A DNA stretch of 15,517 nucleotides from contig NSHZ01000035.1 in the NCBI GenBank assembly GCA_002737595.1, positions 1 to 15,517 of the forward strand, given 5' to 3'. Positions 1 to 6,522 of this stretch are shown piece after piece. How positions within the stretch are numbered: position 1 is the stretch's first letter; each line of letters begins with the position of its first letter. The notes beneath the pieces are model-generated. The model was given only the letters and a program-made list of their open reading frames with translations. It was not told where the DNA came from and searched no databases. Made by a program: the position numbers and the translations under genes. The stretch comes from Actinomycetota bacterium. GTDB taxonomy: Bacteria; Actinomycetota; Actinomycetes; Nanopelagicales; Nanopelagicaceae.

Positions 1-849
1 GCCGCGGCTTGGGACATGGTTCGTGATGGTGAACTCGCAGCGACCCACTTCTTGGCACTTGGACTGCAGGCGCTACGCGGGAATAGCTCATTAGTTCTAG
101 TTGCCCGCACCGTCACCACCCACCTTTCTACCGCCGTAGAGCTCTACTCAGCGCCTGCCAATCGTGACGCTCTCAGAATCAAGCTTGCAGATGGTTTGAA
201 TGCGCTCTTATCGGCAGCTCAGCCCGGAAGTGGTGAGCAACTCTCATTTGCACGCGCCTTTGTGAATGCAGCCGCAAACTCACCATCTTTGGCACATCAC
301 ACTCAACTAAAATCGATGCTTGATGGCGCAGTCGTGGGTCTGAAGATCGACACCGACCTCCGCTGGCTCATCGTCGGTTGCCTCGCCCAAGTGAACTTGC
401 TTTCCGAATCTGCGATAAACGAAGAGCTTGAACGCGACAACACCGCAGACGGGCACCGCTCTGCAACTTTCGCACTCGCCGCACGTCCCGAGGCAAATTC
501 AAAGCGCGCTGTGTGGGATCGCATCATCAGCGGAACAGAGGCCAACCACACCAACGATGCTCTCATTGCTGGATTCCGTCGACCATCGCAACGTGACTTA
601 CTCTCCGTATACGTCGATGAGTATTTTGCGATCATTGAAGAGATCTGGGGACGTCTTACCTATGAAATATCTTCAACAATTGTGAACCTGGCATTCCCTA
701 TTTACGAAACAACAGCCGCCACATTAAATAAGTGCGAGAAATGGCTCTCGGATCATCCAGATGCTGCACCAGGCTTGCGCAGATATATTGCGGAAAATCG
801 CGACGCCTTATCGCGGGCACTTATCGCGCAGAAATGCGATGCCTCTTAG
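1..849 (+). CDS. pepN: Aminopeptidase N (M1 family), C-terminal part, 5' end outside window
   Basis: The frame is open from base 1 and ends at TAG 847-849, giving about 282 residues with no start in view. The first ATG (16) is internal because the sequence before it (AAWD) already fits the domain. The visible part is an all-helical ERAP1-like C-terminal domain of M1 zinc aminopeptidases: helical-repeat composition, a LRWLIVGCLAQ stretch near residue 120, a WDRIISG helix and a C-terminal segment with FRRPSQRDLL. The catalytic HEXXH motif would lie upstream. The enzyme releases N-terminal amino acids from peptides in the cytoplasm. Its stop codon overlaps the stop of the convergent small gene at 846-986. 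The neighbourhood (HNH, truncated haemoglobin, thioesterase, EttA) matches my recollection of mycobacterial pepN (Rv2467). Family assignment is from sequence pattern; substrate range cannot be read here. Confidence 0.82.
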   Translation, partial: AAAWDMVRDGELAATHFLALGLQALRGNSSLVLVARTVTTHLSTAVELYSAPANRDALRIKLADGLNALLSAAQPGSGEQLSFARAFVNAAANSPSLAHHTQLKSMLDGAVVGLKIDTDLRWLIVGCLAQVNLLSESAINEELERDNTADGHRSATFALAARPEANSKRAVWDRIISGTEANHTNDALIAGFRRPSQRDLLSVYVDEYFAIIEEIWGRLTYEISSTIVNLAFPIYETTAATLNKCEKWLSDHPDAAPGLRRYIAENRDALSRALIAQKCDAS

Positions 850-986
850 AGTTCCCAATCGGGACGCTCAAGACCAGCAACACCCCGACCTTTCTCTCCG
901 GTAGTTACCCACACGATCGCAGAAATTAATAGAAATACTCCGACTGCGATGCCAACTAGAAGAAGGTTAGTTTCGAGTGTGCTCAT
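846..986 (-). CDS. Small single-pass membrane protein, 46 aa
   Basis: ATG at 986-984 and TAA at 848-846 give 46 residues: a short polar N-terminus (MSTLETN), one hydrophobic segment at about residues 8-28 (LLLVGIAVGVFLLISAIVW), then a polar tail ending RPDWEL. A Shine-Dalgarno-like GAGGTAGG lies about 10 bases upstream and overlaps the stop region of the HNH gene, whose TGA ends 16 bases before this ATG, so the two are probably co-transcribed. The last bases overlap the stop of the convergent aminopeptidase gene. I do not recognise a named family; small membrane proteins occur near pepN in other Actinomycetota as I recall. The real-gene call rests on start, ribosome site, a membrane segment of the right length and a tight fit between neighbours. 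Function unknown. Confidence 0.72.
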   Translation of the reverse strand: MSTLETNLLLVGIAVGVFLLISAIVWVTTGEKGRGVAGLERPDWEL

Positions 987-1001
987 AGCCGCGAGCCTAC
1001 C

Positions 1002-1517
1002 TCAAGCGATTGCGCTAGAAGCGCCATAGGGTTCTAGGTATTGCACCCAGGTGGGATCTGCTCGACCCGACCCCAGAATGCGCCAAGCAGCACCCGCTGG
1101 TTCGATCGGCTTATGGCGCATACGCCAGCCTAAATCTTTGAGCATGCGATCGGCCTTCACATGATTACAACGATGGCACGCGGACACCACGTTTTCCCAG
1201 GCGTGGGATCCCCCACGACTACGTGGCAACACATGATCAATGCTGGTTGCTGGTGCATCGCAGTACACGCATCGTCCGCCATCTCTTGCAAAGATGGCGC
1301 GCCTGGTGAGTGGCACTGCGTGACGATAGGGAACACGAATGTATTTAGAGAGTCGAATGACCGCAGGGAGCACTACTGCTCCGCCAGGATGTTTAAGGAT
1401 GTGTGCCGACTCTTGCACCGTGATGGCTCGATTATTGAGGACCAGAATAAGCGCGCGTCGATCTGAGACGACGCCAAGAGGCTCGTAGGTGGCGTTCAAC
1501 ACGAGTGATTGCCGCAT
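1002..1517 (-). CDS. HNH endonuclease family protein
   Basis: The 171-residue protein starts at ATG 1517-1515, where the family's conserved N-terminus MRQSLVLNATYEPL begins and an AAGAAGAG ribosome-binding stretch precedes it. A longer frame to 1592 exists but adds a low-complexity basic leader. The HNH zinc-finger module is at about residues 80-120: CVYC (83-86), the DH pair (94-95) that carries the general base, N109, then CHRCN (114-118) with the second zinc Cys pair and final Asn. All core residues are present. These proteins are metal-dependent nucleases in principle, but this actinobacterial subfamily (resembling Rv2469c, from memory) has no firmly known substrate. It is likely a housekeeping gene since it keeps its place beside pepN and carries no mobile signature. 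It is probably the first gene of a two-gene unit with the small membrane protein. Confidence 0.85.
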   Translation of the reverse strand: MRQSLVLNATYEPLGVVSDRRALILVLNNRAITVQESAHILKHPGGAVVLPAVIRLSKYIRVPYRHAVPLTRRAIFARDGGRCVYCDAPATSIDHVLPRSRGGSHAWENVVSACHRCNHVKADRMLKDLGWRMRHKPIEPAGAAWRILGSGRADPTWVQYLEPYGASSAIA

Positions 1518-1627
1518 CTGCTCTTCTTTCCCAGCGCGTGGCCCGCGCCGTCTAGGGAAATCCTGCCCCGCGCTCGGGTGTTTCTCCAGCATTGACCGGG
1601 CGAGCCTTCGCTAAATATTGGGTGAAC

Positions 1628-1639
1628 TCCACGCGTGGA
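1628..1639. promoter_or_regulatory. 12-bp perfect palindrome between divergent genes
   Basis: TCCACGCGTGGA reads identically on both strands and sits in the 158-bp gap between the divergent HNH and mscS starts, just upstream of where a -35 for mscS would fall. It is a candidate operator for a dimeric regulator; no regulator is identified. Confidence 0.35.
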
Positions 1640-1663
1640 AGCCACCCGCTGACCCTTCCCGGC

Positions 1664-1669
1664 TAACCT
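1664..1669 (+). promoter_or_regulatory. Candidate -10 element of mscS, near-leaderless
   Basis: TAACCT fits the actinobacterial TAnnnT pattern and ends 6 bases before the ATG at 1676. No Shine-Dalgarno sequence is visible, so transcription probably begins at or next to the start codon, giving a leaderless mRNA. This is inference from position; no convincing -35 is seen. Confidence 0.4.
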
Positions 1670-1675
1670 TGCCCT

Positions 1676-2230
1676 ATGACAACGGCAGCACAAGCCCTTT
1701 CAATAAACCAGGCCTGGCTCTGGTTTAAAGATGCCCCACTGCACGTTCTCGCCATTCTGGTCATCGCCATAGTCATCCTCTGGGTGGGCAGGCGAGCCAT
1801 CACGCGCATCATCTCCCGAGTCACTACTGCCCCAGAGAACGGCTCCCACCATCACCAGCGTCGCCGTGAACGTGCGATGACCATGGGCAGCATTCTGCGC
1901 TCCACCATGAACGCGGCAATCGGCGTGGTGGCCCTAGTAATGATCCTTGGCGAACTCGGTCTTAATGTGGCACCGATTATCGCAAGTGCAAGCGTGCTCG
2001 GCCTGGCCGTCAGTCTGGGTGCGCAAAACATTGTCAAGGACATGGTTTCCGGCATCTTCATGCTCTTTGAAGACCAATACGGCGTCGGAGATCACATCAT
2101 CATTAATGAGTCCGAAGGTACTGTCGAATCTGTGGGCCTTCGAGTGACCACCGTACGCTCAACCGATGGAACTCTTTGGTATGTGCGCAATGGTGAAATT
2201 CTCAAGTTAGGGAATAAGTCACAACCGTGA
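1676..2230 (+). CDS. Small mechanosensitive channel (MscS family), C-terminally short
   Basis: The 184-residue protein has a membrane segment at about 21-40, a basic cytoplasmic loop (HHHQRRRER, 58-66), a second segment at about 76-96, and the pore-lining MscS helix at 99-133 with SVLGLAVSLGAQNIVKD and the kink region. The beta domain follows (GVGDHIIINE to VRNGEILKLGN, 136-180). It then stops at KSQP. MscS homologues normally continue for 80 or more residues into the alpha/beta cage, so this is a short version. The end is not obviously a frameshift because the next gene starts inside its stop (GTGA, 2227-2230), which suggests a settled arrangement. The role would be release of solutes on hypo-osmotic shock; the missing cage may change gating. 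Start at 1676 is supported by the near-leaderless promoter. Confidence 0.85.
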   Translation: MTTAAQALSINQAWLWFKDAPLHVLAILVIAIVILWVGRRAITRIISRVTTAPENGSHHHQRRRERAMTMGSILRSTMNAAIGVVALVMILGELGLNVAPIIASASVLGLAVSLGAQNIVKDMVSGIFMLFEDQYGVGDHIIINESEGTVESVGLRVTTVRSTDGTLWYVRNGEILKLGNKSQP

Positions 2231-2574
2231 TCTTGATTTATGATGGCGAGTGCGAGTTCTGCCGCAATTGTGTTCAATGGATTCAATCGCGAGTGCAACT
2301 TCGAGCTATCCCCTACCAAGAAGCCGATCTCGCTCAATTCTTGCTCTCCGAAGCGGAGGCAGCGAGTTCGGTACATCTGATTCTCGACAATCGCACGCTC
2401 TCCGGCGCAGTTGCAGTTGCTTACCTGTTGAAACTCACCCGTTTCAAGTTCCTTGGGGTTGTCATAAACGGGGTGCGACCACTCAGCCAAATTGCTTACC
2501 AATGGATCGCTTCGCACAGGAATTCCAGAACAGTCCGAGTATTAAATAGAATGATTCAACGATCTGTTGCATAG
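2227..2574 (+). CDS. DCC family (DUF393) thiol-disulfide oxidoreductase-like protein
   Basis: The 115-residue protein begins with GTG overlapping the mscS stop by four bases, so it is probably translationally coupled to it. The N-terminus reads MILIYDGECEFCRNCV, with the family motif DxxCxxC at D6, C9 and C12, on a thioredoxin-like beta strand. A central VHLILDNRTLSGAVAV stretch and the C-terminal QIAYQWIASHR are also typical of DCC proteins. The CxxC pair suggests thiol-disulfide exchange, but the physiological substrate of the family is not established. Length is normal for the family (about 110-140). It is followed after 16 bases by the end of a convergent ABC-ATPase remnant, with no strong terminator between them. 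Confidence 0.85.
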   Translation: MILIYDGECEFCRNCVQWIQSRVQLRAIPYQEADLAQFLLSEAEAASSVHLILDNRTLSGAVAVAYLLKLTRFKFLGVVINGVRPLSQIAYQWIASHRNSRTVRVLNRMIQRSVA

Positions 2575-2584
2575 GCCAAAAATT

Positions 2585-2637
2585 AGGAAATCAGTGCGGC
2601 ACCATTTTGAAAATCCCCAAAAAATAGATGATTTCCT
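2585..2637. repeat. 9-bp inverted repeat at the broken end of the ABC remnant
   Basis: AGGAAATCA at 2585-2593 and TGATTTCCT at 2629-2637 are perfect inverted copies 35 bases apart. The inner copy coincides with the Q-loop codons where the ABC ATPase loses family similarity, and the outer copy contains its stop codon. The 8-mer GATTTCCT recurs at 2958-2965 upstream of the gene. Confidence 0.5.
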
Positions 2638-2905
2638 GTGGGATGAACGAGATCCCATGTGCCAATGATTCACGAGGTGTTTGAAGAGAAACATGCTTAT
2701 TCCCAATCAGAATACTTCCTGTGTCAGGCGTGGTCGCACCCGCAAGAATCTTGGCAAGCGTTGACTTCCCGGCACCGTTCTCTCCCAAAAGGCCTGTTAT
2801 CTGTCCTGGATTAAGCGAAAAGCTCAACTCATAAAGAACTTTTTGAGAGCCATACGATTTAGTTAAATTGTTTAGTGTTACTCCCGCATGATCAATAATC
2901 ATCAT
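2591..2905 (-). pseudogene. Sugar-type ABC transporter ATPase, N-terminal remnant
   Basis: Only 104 residues remain of a family (RbsA/MglA-like sugar importers) whose members are about 500. The start is intact: ATG pair at 2905-2900 with an excellent AAAGGAGGG ribosome site at 2917-2909. Walker A is present (GENGAGKS, residues 41-48), followed by the typical loop DTGSILIGNK and the Q-loop FIPQE (87-91). Directly after the Q-loop, similarity ends and a 13-residue tail (IIYFLGIFKMVPH) runs to TGA. Signature motif, Walker B and the second ATPase half are absent, so ATP hydrolysis is not expected. No permease or binding protein is near. The patch 2591-3080 is visibly richer in A+T than its surroundings, suggesting an acquired transport operon mostly lost by deletion. 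A small expressed protein cannot be excluded. Confidence 0.75.
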
Positions 2906-3087
2906 CTGCCCTCCTTTCAGAGTTGCAATGGATCACGCGAATAGGACAGATAACTCAGATTTCCTCACATTACAAGCCGCTGTCGACAATGAATACAGTA
3001 GATTTCACTAATGTTTTGACCATTACTTGGACTTTCTACAGAACCCTTCCTGTTACGGATTCCTCTCAAAAGATAAACGAGTTGTAA
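2906..3087. other. AT-rich intergenic gap upstream of the ABC remnant
   Basis: This 182-base stretch holds the ribosome site of the remnant (2909-2917) and a second-context copy of GATTTCCT (2958-2965). I found no ORF, tRNA, convincing hairpin terminator or clear promoter in it. Confidence 0.5.
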
Positions 3088-3468
3088 TTACCGGTCAGGG
3101 CTATTAACTAAGGAGAACGCTGCTGCTTCTAAATACTTAGTTAGTTCCGCATGCAAGTCTGGCGCTAGCTCGAGAGCATCAACTGCAAAAATCATATGTT
3201 TGAGCCATGCGTCGCGTTCAGCACCAGTGATCTCAAAATCAGCGTGGCGCATGCGAAGCCTTGGGTGGCCACGCTGTTCCGAATAGGTTCCGGGGCCTCC
3301 CCAGTACTGCATAAGGAAAAGAGTGAGGCGCTCTTTGGCGCCATCCAAATCGTCATCCGGATAGAGCGGGCGAAGGAGCGGATCCGTAACCACACCTTCG
3401 TAGAAGAGATCTACCAACTTTTTGAATACTGGTGCCCCGCCGATGGCTTCGTAGAAATTCTCGCTCAT
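3088..3468 (-). CDS. glbO: Group II truncated haemoglobin (trHbO)
   Basis: The 126-residue protein fits the 2/2 globin fold of group II. Key positions can be read: Tyr23 (B10) in LFYEGVV, Tyr36 (CD1) in RPLYP, proximal His75 (F8) in RMRHADF, and Trp88 (G8) in RDAWLKHM. These fall on the same numbers I recall for M. tuberculosis trHbO, as does the glycine-rich [17 protein letters not shown] loop. The protein binds haem and O2 in the cytoplasm; roles proposed for the family are O2 handling and NO or peroxide detoxification. The start ATG at 3468 overlaps a TGA in the upstream small-gene frame (ATGA), so it was probably translated by coupling. Its own ribosome site is weak (GAAGAC). It is last in the ssb-ettA-thioesterase run. 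No clear terminator follows. Confidence 0.92.
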   Translation of the reverse strand: MSENFYEAIGGAPVFKKLVDLFYEGVVTDPLLRPLYPDDDLDGAKERLTLFLMQYWGGPGTYSEQRGHPRLRMRHADFEITGAERDAWLKHMIFAVDALELAPDLHAELTKYLEAAAFSLVNSPDR

Positions 3469-3591
3469 GTCTTCGATTCTAGCGGGCGCGCCTTGGGATC
3501 AATGAACATGACGATAATCGCAGCCGCAAAGCAGAGAGCCAACGGCGGCGGCTACCCAAGAAGGATGGACGTTCTTAATGCGTCTGATCAT
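3465..3591 (-). pseudogene. Small membrane-protein gene with an apparent frameshift
   Basis: ATG at 3591-3589 overlaps the thioesterase stop (ATGA). Its frame reads MIRRIKNVHPSWVAAAVGS and then turns into non-membrane sequence, ending at TGA 3501-3499 after 30 residues. The next frame, from about 3537, reads [17 protein letters not shown] and ends in a TGA that overlaps the glbO ATG (ATGA, 3468-3465). Joined, they make one protein of about 42 residues with a basic N-terminus, one membrane segment of about 20 residues and a polar tail, and both ends couple to neighbours. The break lies at a short dinucleotide run, (AG)3 at 3533-3538 on the plus strand; (AG)4 would restore the frame. It is either a real loss, a slippage site, or a sequence error. 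No named family recognised. Confidence 0.62.
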
Positions 3592-3995
3592 TCTTGCTCT
3601 AGAAAAGGTGCGAGCGCTTCTTTCTCAGCATCATTTATCCTTCGAGGACGTTGACTCTCCAAATCAAAGGGCACCATCACACTCTTGGCGCGCGCATAGG
3701 CACGCTCGTCATCGCGCAGTAGGTATGCGAGTTCGAATTTTGAGGCAAGTACCTTGGTCGCCCAGATTTCTATAGTGATAGGAGCTTCGCGCCACTCCAT
3801 CGGCGCCAGGTAATCAATTTCATGTCTTGCCACCACGATTCCGCGAGCCAACGGCTTCAATCCTGCACGTGCTGGATGCACCCAAAACATATCAACGCGT
3901 GCCTCTTGCAAATACTCGAGATAAGCCACGTTATTGACGTGTTGGAATGCGTCGATATCACCCCAGCGCACAGGACATTGGTAAATGTGACGCAT
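3588..3995 (-). CDS. Acyl-CoA thioesterase, 4HBT (hotdog) family
   Basis: The 135-residue protein has the single-hotdog signature near its N-terminus: RWGDIDAFQHVNNVAYLEYL (about residues 10-29), with the catalytic-type Asp in the RWGDID loop and the HVNN turn before the central helix. A beta-rich second half (EIDYLAPMEWREAPITIEIW) follows. Such enzymes hydrolyse acyl-CoA thioesters in the cytoplasm, usually as homotetramers; the chain-length preference cannot be told from sequence. The start at 3995 lies 11 bases after the ettA stop, and the stop overlaps the start of the following small gene, so it sits in the middle of an operon. From memory it corresponds to Rv2475c of M. tuberculosis. 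Length is normal for the family. Confidence 0.9.
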   Translation of the reverse strand: MRHIYQCPVRWGDIDAFQHVNNVAYLEYLQEARVDMFWVHPARAGLKPLARGIVVARHEIDYLAPMEWREAPITIEIWATKVLASKFELAYLLRDDERAYARAKSVMVPFDLESQRPRRINDAEKEALAPFLEQE

Positions 3996-4006
3996 ACGCG
4001 AAACGC

Positions 4007-5677
4007 TTAGCGAGTAAGCTTGCGATAAGTTGCGCGATGTGGACGAGTAGCATCTGCGCCAAGGCGTTCGATCTTGTTCTTCTCATACGATTCGAAGTTA
4101 CCTTCGAACCAGAACCATTGAGAATCCCCTTCATAAGCCAAAATGTGCGTCGTGACTCGGTCAAGGAACCAGCGATCGTGGGAAATCACTACTGCGCATC
4201 CAGGAAACTCAAGAAGCGCGTTTTCCAGTGAACCTAAAGTTTCCACATCAAGGTCGTTGGTGGGCTCATCGAGAAGTAATAAGTTTCCACCCATCTTGAG
4301 AGTGAGCGCCAAGTTAAGTCGGTTTCGCTCACCGCCCGAGAGAATACCTGCCGCCTTTTGTTGATCAGGGCCTTTGAAACCAAATGCGGACACGTAGGCA
4401 CGACTTGGCATTTCTACCTGGCCAACCTTTAAGAAATCTAGGCCGTCGGAAACAACTTCCCAGAGCGACTTCTTCGGATCGATACCGCTACGTGACTGAT
4501 CAACATAAGAAATTTTTACAGTCTCACCAATTTTTACGGATCCTTTGTCTGGTTGCTCCATGTCTTGCAACATCTTAAAGAGCGTGGTTTTACCAGCACC
4601 GTTGGGTCCGATGACGCCGACGATCCCGTTACGCGGCAAAGTGAATGAGAGATCGTCAAAGAGCAGTCGATCCCCAAAGCCCTTGGAAAGATGATCAACT
4701 TCAACCACCACATTTCCAAGGCGTGGCCCAGGTGGAATTTGAATTTCATCAAAATCCAGCTTGCGCATCTTGTCGGCTTCGGCAGCCATCTCTTCGTAAC
4801 GCGCAAGACGAGCCTTCGACTTCACTTGTCGACCCTTGGCGTTTTGACGTACCCAGTCGAGTTCTTCGGCAAGGCGTTTAGCCCGCTTCACATCTTTCTG
4901 GCCCTCGACCTTGAGACGAGTCGATTTAGTTTCCAGGTATGTGGAGTAGTTGCCTTCGTATGGATAAGCGCGACCACGGTCAAGTTCCAAAATCCATTGC
5001 GACACGTTATCCAGGAAGTATCGATCGTGAGTAATTGCGACCACCGCGCCTGGGTACTTTCCCAGGTGTTGCTCGAGCCATTGCACGCTCTCGGCATCTA
5101 AATGGTTTGTGGGCTCATCGAGCAGAAGCAGATCCGGTGCTTGCAAGAGCAATTTGCAGAGCGCAACGCGACGTCGCTCTCCACCAGAGAGCACTTTCAC
5201 ATCTGCATCAGGAGGTGGGCAACGGAGTGCATCCATCGCTTGTTCTAATTGCGCGTCAAGATCCCACGCGTTTCGATGATCGAGTTGCTCTTGCAACTCC
5301 CCCATCTCTGCCAAAAGTTTGTCGTAATCAGCGTCGGGGTTTGAACCCATCTCTTCGCTGATGGCATTGAAGCGGTTGAGTAGACCTATGGTCTCGGCAA
5401 CGCCCTCTTGCACGTTTTCCAGGACGTTCTTCTCTTCGTTGAGTGGCGGCTCTTGGAGGAGGATGCCCACCGAGTAGCCGGGGGTAAGGAAAGCTTCACC
5501 ATTGGACGGCTGCTGAATGCCCGCCATGATTTGCAGAACGGTGGACTTACCCGCACCGTTGGGCCCGACCACGCCAATTTTGGCTCCGGGATAGAACATT
5601 AAGGTGACGTCATCAAGAATGACTTTGTCGCCGTGCGCTTTGCGCGCTTTCTTCATCGTATAAATAAATTCGGCCAC
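4007..5677 (-). CDS. ettA: Energy-dependent translational throttle protein EttA (ABC-F)
   Basis: The 556-residue protein contains two ABC ATPase domains and no membrane segment. Domain 1 has Walker A GPNGAGKS (38-45), an arm insertion typical of EttA (DHRNAWDLDAQLEQAMDAL), signature LSGGERRR, and Walker B with LLLLDEPTNHLD. A charged linker (KRAKRLAEELDWVRQNAKGR) precedes domain 2 with GPNGAGKTT, LSGGERNRLNLA and LLLLDEPTNDLD. EttA binds the ribosomal E site and gates entry into elongation according to ATP/ADP level. I choose GTG 5677-5675, giving MAEFIYTMKKARK as in other EttA proteins, because AAGGTGA lies 6 bases upstream; a GTG at 5686 would add three residues. Length matches E. coli EttA (555). 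Probably part of a unit with the thioesterase, 11 bases downstream. Confidence 0.95.
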   Translation of the reverse strand: MAEFIYTMKKARKAHGDKVILDDVTLMFYPGAKIGVVGPNGAGKSTVLQIMAGIQQPSNGEAFLTPGYSVGILLQEPPLNEEKNVLENVQEGVAETIGLLNRFNAISEEMGSNPDADYDKLLAEMGELQEQLDHRNAWDLDAQLEQAMDALRCPPPDADVKVLSGGERRRVALCKLLLQAPDLLLLDEPTNHLDAESVQWLEQHLGKYPGAVVAITHDRYFLDNVSQWILELDRGRAYPYEGNYSTYLETKSTRLKVEGQKDVKRAKRLAEELDWVRQNAKGRQVKSKARLARYEEMAAEADKMRKLDFDEIQIPPGPRLGNVVVEVDHLSKGFGDRLLFDDLSFTLPRNGIVGVIGPNGAGKTTLFKMLQDMEQPDKGSVKIGETVKISYVDQSRSGIDPKKSLWEVVSDGLDFLKVGQVEMPSRAYVSAFGFKGPDQQKAAGILSGGERNRLNLALTLKMGGNLLLLDEPTNDLDVETLGSLENALLEFPGCAVVISHDRWFLDRVTTHILAYEGDSQWFWFEGNFESYEKNKIERLGADATRPHRATYRKLTR

Positions 5678-5727
5678 GTACGTCACCTTACCGGGGACGG
5701 GCGTGACCGAAGAAACTGGCGCTCGGG

Positions 5728-6192
5728 TTAGGCCACGTTCTCCTCTAATAGTTCGCCATCTTGCTCAGCTTGACGAAGGAGACCTTCGGCGATGGCGGTC
5801 GCCTCATCCTCTGGCTCGATCATCACCGCCGGGCGACTAAAAGTCGTCACTCCCCTCATCAGATCGTGCCCTACATGGGAAGCCTCTACTTCTAGGCTCT
5901 GACCGCTGGAGGTCGCACCACCATCGAGCGCCTTCTGCCAGGTCGACATGCGGAGGCGGCCGACCACCACCACTGGCTCTCCACGTTTAAGCGATGCTGT
6001 CACGTTGGCTGCCAGCTGCCCGAAGACCGAAACTGCCAAGAAGGTGGGATCGCCATCAACCCAGCCCTTGCCCTTAATCCATCGACGGTCCGGAACTGCT
6101 AATCGAAAGACCGCCACCTGGCGTCCGCTTGCAGTGGCAAGTGACTTCACTTCGGTTGCTACATTTCCCATGAAAGTAACTGGAATGCTCAT
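5728..6192 (-). CDS. Single-stranded DNA-binding protein (SSB-like paralogue)
   Basis: The 154-residue protein starts at ATG 6192-6190, preceded by AAAGGAGAT; an upstream in-frame extension to 6237 runs through this ribosome site and is discarded. The N-terminal OB fold covers about residues 1-115: MSIPVTFMGNVATEV, FRLAVPDRRW, the TFLAVSVFGQLAANV strand and the GEPVVVVGRLR loop. The C-terminal tail is short and acidic (GELLEENVA) but lacks the DDDIPF-type end that recruits partners in the main replicative SSB. It is therefore more likely the second actinobacterial SSB (like Rv2478c, from memory) than the essential one beside rpsF and rpsR. It binds single-stranded DNA in the nucleoid; a role in recombination or repair is inference. 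It is first in the run towards ettA, 50 bases upstream of it. Confidence 0.85.
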   Translation of the reverse strand: MSIPVTFMGNVATEVKSLATASGRQVAVFRLAVPDRRWIKGKGWVDGDPTFLAVSVFGQLAANVTASLKRGEPVVVVGRLRMSTWQKALDGGATSSGQSLEVEASHVGHDLMRGVTTFSRPAVMIEPEDEATAIAEGLLRQAEQDGELLEENVA

Positions 6193-6332
6193 CTCGATCT
6201 CCTTTGCTGCGCTTCCTCCCCGTTTGGGAGCCTGCATAGCCTTGAGCCGAGATATTCGTAAGCCAAGAGTGAATTCTTAGCCTGGGGATCCGCGAAGCGC
6301 CTGTGGACTGCGGTGGCATCCAAGAAGACCGG

Positions 6333-6338
6333 TAATCT
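6333..6338 (+). promoter_or_regulatory. -10 element of tRNA-Arg
   Basis: TAATCT lies 9 bases before the first base of tRNA-Arg, the expected distance for a -10 box with transcription starting just before the mature 5' end. No good -35 is visible. Confidence 0.45.
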
Positions 6339-6347
6339 TGCAGACAA

Positions 6348-6424
6348 GTGCCCGTAGCTCAGCTGGATAGAGCACCCGCCTTCTAAGCGGACGGTCGCAG
6401 GTTCAAATCCTGCCGGGCGCGCCA
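6348..6424 (+). tRNA. tRNA-Arg (anticodon UCU)
   Basis: A 77-base cloverleaf folds by eye: acceptor strand GTGCCCG (6348-6354) pairs with CGGGCGC (6414-6420), with one G-U pair. The D arm is GCTC/GAGC, the anticodon loop CTTCTAA (6380-6386) with TCT at 6382-6384, and the T arm GCAGG TTCAAAT CCTGC. Discriminator G6421 and an encoded CCA (6422-6424) follow. The anticodon reads AGA/AGG codons. The outermost pair of the anticodon stem is a C-A mismatch (6375-6391). Confidence 0.96.
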
Positions 6425-6453
6425 ACATCTTCCGGTGGAGAAAAACTCCCCGT

Positions 6454-6488
6454 AAAAAGCGCATGGGCCCGGAGTTGCCTCCGAGCCC
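6454..6488 (-). terminator. Rho-independent terminator after pstS
   Basis: On the minus strand, 35 bases after the pstS stop, GGGCTCGGAG pairs with CTCCGGGCCC (10 bp, one G-U) around a GCAA tetraloop (6488-6465), followed after 6 bases by a run of five T. The T-run lies on this side only, so it serves pstS and not the tRNA. Confidence 0.75.
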
Positions 6489-6522
6489 CACACGCCCCTC
6501 CCCGAAAGGGACGGATTACTAA

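Noticed and set aside
3014..3041. TTGACC and TACAGA, promoter-like on the plus strand
   Set aside because: Spacing is only 15 bases and it would transcribe antisense into glbO with no gene to serve.
3196..3654. 152-codon plus-strand frame
   Set aside because: Antisense to glbO, the small membrane gene and the thioesterase end, all better supported.
6434..6450. GGAG-AAAAA-CTCC hairpin just after tRNA-Arg
   Set aside because: Only four to five pairs and no T-run on the plus strand; too weak to call a tRNA terminator.
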